NCBI GenBank assembly: GCA_907163375.1
Contig: CAJQUW010000597.1
Span: forward strand, 310,001-374,000
Length of the DNA stretch: 64,000 nucleotides
Source: Prostheceraeus crozeri
Taxonomy: Eukaryota; Platyhelminthes; Polycladida; Euryleptidae
Reading direction: 5' to 3'
Part shown: piece by piece, positions 55,804-64,000 of the stretch
Numbering within the stretch: position 1 is the stretch's first letter
Layout: each line of letters starts with the position of its first letter
Notes under the pieces: generated by a model
Told to the model about the DNA's origin: nothing
The model's input: only the letters and a program-made list of their open reading frames with translations
Databases searched by the model: none
Position numbers and translations under genes: made by a program

Positions 55804-56976
55804 GTTAGTTACTATTTGAATAGACAGCTGTAAATTATGATTGAATAATCAATTACCACATTTCAAGATTTACATAAGATGTATTCCTACTCATGATTAA
55901 GGTATGTGAGTATTCACAAGCTCAAACATGCATTTTCCATCTAAATGCAAATTTTGACGTAATTAATGTAATAAAATAATAAATGCATGTATTTTCGTAA
56001 ATACACGCAAGCCTTCCTTTCCAAACCGCAGCGATGACTCGCGTTCGCAAAGGAAATTTCCATGTAATCAATAACTGATTCCGCCAATAACAAAATCTGA
56101 AACTCTGAAAATAATCTCTTCTCGCAGGAATCGCATTTCATGACTTGCTGTTTGCAGAGCGTGCTGCAGGTCCTTAAATTCATTGATGGAATCAGACATT
56201 GGGATGAGATTATGCGTCTGTACCAGGGAAGCTAATATTCTAACCATCAGTATCTGATGATGGCGTTCGTCATGATAAACATGATTACAAACCGAACAAA
56301 GTAAATTCGATTGTGAATCAATGCAATATAAAAGGAATGTCAAGTTTAAGAGAACTGTAAGAAAATTTTCTAAAATATCTGTGGCCCGGGCTCCACCCGG
56401 TTGTGCTTCAAAAATATCCAGGCCCAGCCGGCTCAAACTCTGGACCTTGTATGTAAAGTGTAGACAACTACGCTTTGTGTATTTAAGCCTAGACAACATT
56501 AAAAGCACATATAATACCATTAAATTCATTCAGGAAATATTCCGTGTCAAGCATAACATCCCATTTCATTGACTGCCAGATTAGTCAAGCAGGCCTCCGC
56601 ACCGGATCCGACCTGGAAATCTTGCCCTGTTTCTACCATTGCATTCAGCTTTGTAGATATCTTGATGTTAAGTAATCCCGACATTCATCTCTAGCTATGT
56701 TCATTTCTAAAATCTCTGAGATGTAGGCCTGTAAGTAGACCTCAGGCCTTCTCTAAAACATCCTATATCATGTATTATTGTGATAGTAGTAGTAAAGAGT
56801 TTTTATTTCAAAGTAATATAAATCAAAATTTACACACGAAATGAATGCGACATGAATCAAACATAATGACATTCACTGCTTTTCGAAAACGCTTAAAAGT
56901 TGGACATTCATGTGTTATATAAATCAATGTCATAGGAAGAACAGGGAAATACATATAAGGAACAGATGGCGAATCA

Positions 56977-57240
56977 TCAAATAAAAGAATTATTAAAAGT
57001 GGTACAAAAGGGAATAAATGACTTAGACCTCCGATTACTTTGGGAAAGGCATAATTCGAGGTGCCCTGAATACTGCAGTCTTCTGGGGATCAAGTGATAA
57101 AGTATGCAATCAGGATGTAGCATGCCACCAAACACTTTGCATACCTTCTGAAGACGGCGTGCTTCAAGCTGACTAAGACCATGACTAAGACACATTCCAG
57201 AACAATAGCTGCCACATATGATGCGATGTGCGACAACCAT
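56977..57240 (-). mobile_element. LINE 3'-end relic
   Basis: The minus-strand frame reads RRLQKVCKVFGGML, HPDCILYHLIPRRLQ and SQSNRRSKSFIPFCTTFNNS. This resembles the C-terminal tail of Rex/CR1-like LINE proteins (R-L-Q-K-I-V...H-P...L-L-P-S-G-R-R...R-x-x-N-S-F-x-P...L-N). It is short and diverged. Confidence 0.45.
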
Positions 57241-57944
57241 TGATCTGGAATGTGTATTGGTGAGCTTTGTTTATTACTATAAATCGTCATTTTATCATTA
57301 TGATATTAAGATTTCAAACGATTCGACGCATAACTATTCGGAATGAGGGAATTATAAAAACTAAATCACTTATTCTCCTATCTGATTATTCTATTATTTT
57401 CAAAAACGTTTACTTACCTTTAGCAAAGTGTATTCTGTAGCAAAAATAAGCGCAGATTTGATGCCTTTACGATATACCTGATAATATGAAGCCTATATAT
57501 GTGAAGCCTACATTTTGTGTGCATGCAGTTACCGAAATTTCCTGTGATTTTATGTAATTTTTTCATGTATATGAAATTTTATTTTCATTTTGACATTTGA
57601 TATTAGATCCACTTGCCGTATGCTGTCTAATAAGCACTTTCTTTGATAAAATTTTACCAGCTTTCATAATTGTTCATATTTGGTGCTGAGATGAATTTGA
57701 TAGTCACTAATTGTACGCGACATTCATACAAAAATGCCCAGCTCATAATACACGTACGCATTAGCGCATGGCAAAATTACCTCGTGTTGTGGTTGACTAA
57801 ACAAGATTTCGTTTTCATAAATAATTTCTTAATTAAAACAATTTCTAAAAATAACATGATGTTTAAACATGATTCTGCTAGTGTAATTGCGCTGTGTTTC
57901 AAGTTTCAGAGATTTATGTAAGTTTTATATGAAAACATGGTTGT

Positions 57945-58085
57945 GTTTTCTTTGGAAAGAGCAGAAGTCAAGCGACGGACTAAACTTTATTTGCTGGACG
58001 ACTAATTTCGTCTATTATCTATAGCTATCTTCAGGAAGCTTTACACAGGCCTCCTTTAATTATCTTGTCTCTTTCCAAAGAAAAC
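57945..58085 (-). mobile_element. PLE 3'-UTR-like remnant
   Basis: The perfect 17-bp inverted pair GTTTTCTTTGGAAAGAG / CTCTTTCCAAAGAAAAC brackets the region. Read on the minus strand it contains TTCCTGAAGATAGCTATAG, then GACGAAATTAGTCGTCCAGC and AAATAAAGTTTAGTCCGTCG. I recall very similar strings from Penelope-like 3' ends (CTGAAGA...GAAA...GTCCAGCAAATAAA). Confidence 0.45.
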
Positions 58086-59283
58086 AAAGTTATGACATAG
58101 CCGAGGAATCTTTTAAAAATGAAGATGGCTGCAGCTTTTAAAAGCTTATTGTAAAAGCTTTGCCTGCTTTCAAACATGTTTTTCAAACCGTCACGAGTTG
58201 CAGACATAATTTTGAATGTTTTCAAGCGATAGTTAAGATCCTATTGATTGATGAGTGGGGTATAGACTTGTTGATATGCATCTTGATGCTTTATTCACAG
58301 CGAGAACAGATTAAAACAAGTGAACCAGTATTCCTACTGGCTATCCATGGCTTGCTAGAGAGGCGGATGCGAAGGTTTAGAATGCTGGTATATTACGAGA
58401 ACATGATTAGTCCGTTATAATTTAGTGAACTTGCGAATCACTTCTTAGAACTTTCCGTTACTGTCAATGCTTGAGCTCAATGATTATTGGAACAAGTAAA
58501 ACGAATAGAGACTCAATCGCTCCATTATCTTACGTTTTATTGCTATCAAAAAATATGTTTCTTAAATCGTAGCAACAAGTACTGCACCACAGAAGATGCA
58601 GTTAAAGACAAGAAAGGTGGTGCATGTAAAATGTCAAACAGAACTTCTGTAGAAAAAGTAGCGAGCACCTAAATGTAAACACAGGTAAAAGTAATGAAAA
58701 TGTGTGTGTAGAATTTCTATTGAATGGGTCTAAACTATCAACATTCGAGTCAACATTAAGTAAATTTCTGATCGGATTTCAGTATTAGCTTCAATCTATT
58801 TTTGAAAAATGGAGTTGTGAACTTCATATTTGCTGATTATTTTGTAATGTTATGTTTGATATAAAATCGAACTGATTTAGTTCATAATATAATAATTAAT
58901 CATTATTAAGTGTGACTATGATATTTACTGTTGCAGCCATCCACGTTCCATTTATTTTATGCAGATAACAACCCAATCAGGCATTGTATTGAATGAATTT
59001 ATTGATTGAATACGAATTAAGTCTCACTCGATTTAAATCTCTATTCTCAATACTGCTATCTCAGCATTTTTATTGCGCATAATTCTAAACTGATACTATT
59101 GAGTCCATGATTCATACTATTAACATACACAATGCATATTGAGTAAAACTATCCGTTGATGTCAAAATTCAAAACGTATTATTTCCAAAACTGGATGACG
59201 TTACATGGTGATAGGATCGATGACAAAATATGCACAAATGTCACAGTGTGAAATACTGATGTGATATCGGTGAGCAAAATGTT

Positions 59284-59727
59284 CACTGTAAACCGTAGAC
59301 CGACAATTATCCTACAAAGTTACTGACAAAATCAACCGACGATTGTCATCTCCAATATCCTGCGATATCCGACGAATTTGTAGGTTCTCCACCAACATCG
59401 AAACAGTTGCTTTGCATGCAAATTAACTAAACAAAAACTGTTGAATATTGATTGATTTTTTCGATTAGTGATTGCTTCACTTTTGGGCAATCTGTATTAT
59501 TGTGTGGCAAAACTATGATTTATTTGACATAATTTAATTATACCTACATTTTAAATACCTACATTTTTGATAAAATTTAATCTATAATTCATTGCTATTC
59601 ATTTTGTCGCTTTTTATTAGATATTGTAGGTGTTCAGTGGCAATCATCCTACAAGAACAAACAATGACCGACAAAATAGATTTTGTAGGATAAAGGTCTG
59701 TCAATTGTCAGTCAACGGTTTACAGTG
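59284..59727. mobile_element. MITE-like inverted-repeat element
   Basis: 444 bp between CACTGTAAACCGT and ACGGTTTACAGTG. The homology extends imperfectly inward (GACCGACAATTATCCTACAA against GACTGACAATTGACAGACCT on the other strand, then TTTATCCTACAAA). The superfamily is uncertain because I found no clean target duplication. Confidence 0.6.
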
Positions 59728-60947
59728 CAGCTACAATTCTACCAAAGATCATCATGAATCAGAAATTTTGCGTCAATGACACTGAAAATGCTGTACATCT
59801 GTTACTGTTCAGGATTCATCATCTGCATCTGCTTTCTATTTGCAATGTTCACCATCGCCATTTGATGCAGAGCCTCAATCTGTAATACCGCAATTAATAC
59901 CGTGGCTTTCATAATTTTGTCTGCAAGTCAGGCATTTAGAATTGTACATATTATTGCGTCGATGTGAAAGGACCAAGTTATGTTTTTAGGATGGTAGTGA
60001 TGTGATTATTCTCATTAAAGTGGATATTGGTTTGATTATTAACGCGATTTAGCACAAACTAATCTTAAAATGCTGGTGTATTTTTCAGTAATGAGTGACT
60101 TAAGACGACTAACTTATTGTCCGATGTAGTGCTGGACGTGGCGGATTTATGCCAGCATTATTCAAATCAAATGCATCGGATGAAATACTTCATCATTATG
60201 ATTCTGTTTTGATTGTTGAAAGAACTAAACGCATGGATGATTGATTTAAGAAGACGCATGTGAATATTTGATTATAATATTAGCGGTGCCTTTACATTGT
60301 TACAATCTTTCAAACGCATTGTTGTGTAAACAATTACCAAACGGATCAGTCACTAATTTGTAACAACTAAACTTGTAATTATGTACCTATTGTATAATTA
60401 ATCAAACTGGCTTCCAAGTCATTGAATCAATCGTATGCTTGAAATCCACGCGAATAGATTTTAAAGGTAAAGTCACGAAGTCATTCGATCACAACAAATA
60501 CCGTAAAACAGTATTAGTTTTCAAATTGTTATTTTTGGCAGCAAGGAGCGTAATTATTCACGATTTTAGTGATCTAATATTATTTCTTACTGAGGTGTGT
60601 GGATGAACGCTCATTGTTCAGTGAATGTGACGGAATGTTCATTATTTTTGCTATCATTAATTGCTGAAAATTTGAATACTCTTGCATCAACATCATATAT
60701 TAAATTATTTTATTATGTATTTACATATATGGAATTACGCGATCTTGATTGAAAGTCAAATATCATTAAAGAATCATTTAAACACAAATAATTTTTAGAA
60801 ACTGATTAGATCAGCTTTTTTCTGAAAGCAGTTTTGAGTTAGCTTATACACAACGTAATAAAATAGATAGTTTTATTAGTATTTATTATCTTATCAAAGC
60901 TTTGTTTTCATTTTCAAATTTGTTAAAAACAACTAGAAAATAAAGAA

Positions 60948-61105
60948 CATAAATAAATTGTTTATCCTCGGAAGCGCAATAGGGTATGCCTTTCTTCAAT
61001 GCCTTTCTCTCTCTCTTCTCTCTCATGCTTACGCAATTGTACCAAAGTTTGACCTAAGGTCTTTCAGACGCAGAGCGAACTCTCTGCCACAAATCCGATC
61101 GAACT
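60948..61105 (-). mobile_element. Degenerate SINE, family 2
   Basis: Read on the minus strand it has GGCAGAGAGTTCGCTCTGCG, CTTAGGTCAAAC and an end like TCCGAGGATAAACAATTTAT, all shared with 63471-63690. The middle is deleted or replaced by CT-rich sequence. Confidence 0.65.
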
Positions 61106-61987
61106 ACCAATGCAGCTCGATGCATCGATTACTTGCTATTTGTAGGGACTTTGTTGATGAATTAATTTTCGTGTAAGTTGTGGAGACACACCGGAGGAAG
61201 TTTCATTTTGGCAGAACTTTGGCTCTGCTCTCCCAAAATTATTTCAGTAATTAATGAAAAATTAATTTAAAAACTGTGCGAGGCATTCCAAACGTTTATT
61301 TTCACCGTCTTTTTAAGGGGTATCCCACAAACAGCTGCGAAGTCATTCTAGGCATCGAGAGACACACTGTTTCTGTGGAAAGCCGGCTTCGCTTGTTTAT
61401 TATAATGAGCTAGCTTTATCAACTCCACGCTGTATGGGATGAAATTCAAAAGAGCACAAAGTATATGGTATACTCTACAAAGCAGAGCTAACGTTTTTTG
61501 AACACATAATTTGTGCATAAAGATATATTGGTCTCTTATCGATCAATTAATGAAAGAAAATTATTTCATTGTAATCACTTCTAGTTTTTCTCTGAGCTTT
61601 CCTTCGTCATATTGTATCTCGTGGAAACTTGCGCATTAAAACTGATTAGCCTCTAAGTAAAAAATTGATGATAAAATTGTAAGAATATATGTTTTGCAAT
61701 TTGCTACTCAGAGCTTGTTGCCCAGATTTTTATTTTTATGTTGTGAATACCGGCAGTATCGCATTTGCTCTTTTCATTATGCTGGATTTCGCTGATCGAA
61801 TGAATGAGCAAATTTCAATTATTATGCAGATTTTCTAGAGAGAGTCGGGTCACGTCGAGCTCCGGTTGTTTTAAAGCAATTTCGGGATCGTGTTCAGATC
61901 GCTTCGAGTGCGAGTTCTTGGATTTTTTCGGATCTTGTTGAGGCTAGGTTTTGTGACCACCACACACCTCTACTTTACACTAGAAGA

Positions 61988-62021
61988 CTCAACCCGACCC
62001 GACCCGACCTGACCCGAAAAT
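61988..62021 (+). repeat. CCCGA pentanucleotide repeat
   Basis: ACCCGACCCGACCCGACCTG followed by ACCCGAAAA, with more single CCCGA words up to 62120. It may be the end of a decayed transposon, but no partner end was found. Confidence 0.5.
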
Positions 62022-62442
62022 CATCATCTTAGAAAAATGTGCTCCCATCATTTGCATATTGCGCCATAAAGTACTTACCCGAAATACCCCGAACATTGAT
62101 CAACAAACGCGACCCGAACCCAATCGGAACAACTGTACTCTACACCACATTGACGTCACTTTACAGCTACGCCAGCGTTCCATGCATGCTAAATTAACTC
62201 TTCCGGGATCGATTGGTTAAAACGGAAAATCGACAGGATGACTATCCGAATCTCACTGCCACCTAAAACATTGGGAAAATGAACGAGTACTCATGAGCGA
62301 GTACAATCGGCATGCGGTTCGAGGGGTTAATGCATGCTAATTAAAACATGCTTTAAGCTTGACATCTCCTATGTTGTAAGAAAAAAGTTAAGATCTGCTT
62401 TTTTATATGCATCGTTCTTAATTTCATTTTTGTATGTTGCAG

Positions 62443-62769
62443 CGGTTCCTTGCATTTCCAACCAGACGCCCGAATTCTGTTGTTCTTCCTACCGCCACAG
62501 CCCCAAGACGGGGAATGATCCGCCTGACTGCTTTACGCGGAGAATTAGAAAATCCTCGGATGTATTACAATAGTCCCGGGTCCATAACGTCGGCATCGTC
62601 TACAGGTCGACTAGAAAGAACGCGTAGGAGAGGGATGCATTCTATGAGTCCAGAAAAACGAGTTTGTGGCGTTTCGTATACTCCCGAATCAATACAAAGT
62701 TTTGGTCGTCAAGTCACTTTGACTGAGCTTCATCGCACAGTCGATAATCTTATTGTCGACTCATCAAAG
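62443..62769 (+). CDS. Internal coding exon of a host gene of unknown function
   Basis: A good acceptor (TTTTTGTATGTTGCAG) and donor (CAAAG|GTAAATG) bound exactly 109 open codons, phase 0 to phase 0. The peptide starts RFLAFPTRRPNSVVLPTATA, is Arg/Ser-rich in the middle (GRLERTRRRGMHSMSPEKRV) and ends QVTLTELHRTVDNLIVDSSK. It is richer in G+C than the DNA around it and free of stops, which supports real coding. I recognise no domain; the low-complexity basic part and SP sites suggest a partly disordered, phosphorylated protein. Upstream exons at 55095 and perhaps 55745 fit in phase; later exons should lie beyond 64000 or be too short for me to see. Confidence 0.6.
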
Positions 62770-63470
62770 GTAAATGTTTCATGCATTATGTACCATAAAT
62801 CTTAATCGGTTCCTGCTTTTCCTCCTGCTTGAGTCATGAAAATATAAGAATCTCGCTGCAAATACAAAAAAGCTACTTTTTGTAGGCAAAAATTTCATAA
62901 TACTGCTCCCTGCCATTATCTGGGGAAGCAGAACTTGTGTGAGTTAATGGTATTACTCTTTGTTAGCTTATACATATTTCCACATGGTAACTTTTGTAAT
63001 TCAAGTAAGTACTAGCACTGAACACATCCATGGATAGTGAGTCTCTATGTCCCTTGAGACTGTCCAGAGTCGAAGCGCGCTAATCATTTCACCTGTGATC
63101 GGCAATGATGTCATTTTATATCATTTTATTTTTTTATAATGAAAATATACCATTTTTAATGAAATATTTAGTCAATAACCTGTATGCTATTCAGAATTCT
63201 ATCACGACACCATAGAAATAGATAGATATCTGCAGTTAATATATGGCAGTTACTACTTTATTCCCTGCACATCAGGAGAAGAAAATTAGCACTAACATGT
63301 TCTGATCGAATCTGACGGTAGGAAATTTGATTGTCAACCGTTATTTAGGCCTGACTTAAATATTTTCATGTAATTTATTTTAAAGTCACACATCTTGTGT
63401 GTTTTAATCTCGTTGAACCTTCACCTTTTTCGCATTGTTCGCATTTCTTGAGTGGAATTATCTTTATACC
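62770..63470. other. Intronic or downstream DNA
   Basis: No further exon recognised. Confidence 0.4.
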
Positions 63471-63690
63471 GACGCTGTGGCCTCGTGGTAGAGTGTTCGC
63501 TCTGCGTCCGGGAGACCTTGGTTCGAACCTTGGTGGAGTCAAACCTAAGACTTTTAAAACAGGTACACTCTGAATTCTTGCCAGACACTCAGCAGAAAAA
63601 AATTAGAGTGGATAAATAACAACTCGGCCACATGGAGGAAAAGGGTCCGTGTCTAATGTCCTTCCGAGTATAAACAAGGTTCATTTTTTA
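63471..63690 (+). mobile_element. tRNA-derived SINE, family 2 (best copy)
   Basis: Starts GACGCTGTGGCCTCGTGGTA with A box TGGTAGAGTGTTCGC and a perfect B box GGTTCGAACC, then a body ending GAGTATAAACAAGGTTCATT and a T-rich tail. It is the least decayed of the three copies in this window. It is a SINE head, not a tRNA gene: no proper acceptor stem closes it. Confidence 0.88.
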
Positions 63691-64000
63691 TAAAGCTTTG
63701 ATGAAGATTTTAGAAAAAGTCTTTGGCTATAGAACATGTGCCGTAAATTTAGTTCCTGTCGATCTTTATGTGCCTCCATTTTCACTGAAAATCTAGCGCT
63801 TTAATCTGTGCTTTTGCTACAGTGGATTGTATGCTTCTTAAGAGAGATAATGTACATTCAAATTATCATTGAGTTTAGTTTAATATCAATATATAACACT
63901 GAATTGTCAAGAAGGTATATTTTGTTCGATCTGTTATTGTTTATCTGTTATAAATTTTTGTCGTGTTACCTCAAACAATAGTCTTGCTCATTTGATATCT
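63691..64000. other. Non-coding DNA at the window edge
   Basis: Nothing recognised. Confidence 0.4.

Larger units (their letters stand above)
55804..62442. other. Large intron of the candidate host gene
   Basis: About 6.6 kb of AT-rich DNA with LINE, PLE, MITE and SINE remnants listed separately. A minus-strand open frame of 153 codons (56068-56529) has no recognisable domain and is not called. Confidence 0.4.

Noticed and set aside
56068-56529. 153-codon minus-strand ORF in the large intron
   Set aside because: No recognisable domain and no promoter or splice context. It may be a chance frame or transposon scrap.
61840-62130. Transposon with CCCGA-repeat ends
   Set aside because: GTCGGGTC at 61851 and the CCCGA cluster at 61988 hint at inverted ends, but no exact pair or duplication could be found.
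63471-63545. tRNA gene with A and B boxes
   Set aside because: The boxes are good, but the sequence continues into a body and tail shared with two other copies and lacks a closed acceptor stem, so it is a SINE head.

Overview
The window is AT-rich, intron-bearing animal DNA. It most likely comes from an aquatic invertebrate, plausibly a lophotrochozoan; the lineage is inferred from repeat content and cannot be fixed from the sequence alone. Host coding content is small. There is one single-exon class A G-protein-coupled receptor (3512-4672, +) and part of a multi-exon gene (+) of unknown function, with candidate exons at 55095-55235, 55745-55803 and 62443-62769, a roughly 6.6 kb intron, and probably more beyond the right edge. 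Almost everything else recognisable is mobile DNA.

Region by region. 1-3.5 kb: non-coding DNA with a degraded Penelope-like (PLE) tail. 3.5-5 kb: receptor gene. 5-17.7 kb: mostly featureless DNA with a striking 55-bp-arm hairpin (7955-8073), a hAT-like transposase relic (about 10.96-12.24 kb), a tRNA-derived SINE, a 164-174 bp tandem repeat next to a 22-bp minisatellite, and a mariner-like relic. 17.7-19.5 kb: a 5'-truncated PLE with reverse transcriptase and GIY-YIG domains, an inverted terminal copy and a 13-bp target duplication. 23.6-28.2 kb: a LINE fragment split by a 2387-bp hAT transposon with perfect 16-bp inverted ends and an 8-bp duplication. 29.7-31.0 kb: a repeat-family copy and a 674-bp hAT MITE. 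33.2-51.2 kb: a nested structure. 52.0-53.3 kb: a hAT element with a SINE inside it. 55-64 kb: the split host gene, whose introns hold LINE, PLE, MITE and SINE debris.

The main object is the nest at 33193-51210. The outer element is a hAT transposon with 15-bp perfect inverted ends and target duplication CCAATGTC. It was split by a 14.1-kb Polinton/adintovirus-like element (33975-48071) with AG...CT ends, 6-bp target duplication ACCATT and about 2.06-kb terminal inverted repeats. That element carries a DDE integrase with a C-terminal chromodomain, an A32/FtsK-like packaging ATPase, a capsid region of the F54H12.2-like family, a small basic core-like protein, a UBA-like plus RING (IAP-like) gene region, a small membrane glycoprotein-like ORF, a coiled-coil gene and short acidic genes. 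No protein-primed DNA polymerase or protease was recognised. The element is a fossil: several gene regions are no longer fully open, with very roughly five to eight breaks. Its inverted repeats are still about 98% alike by eye, so the insertion is moderately recent. TATA boxes, splice-like signals and a divergent promoter suggest inward transcription from both ends plus one internal divergent pair.

A retroelement fragment (about 49.4-50.5 kb) lies in the right half of the outer hAT. Five insertions show clear matching target-site duplications: the PLE, three hAT elements besides the outer one are two in number plus one MITE counted with them, and the Polinton; individually these are 17705-19518, 24712-27098, 30373-31046, 33975-48071 and 52006-53275, and the outer hAT 33193-51210 makes a sixth.
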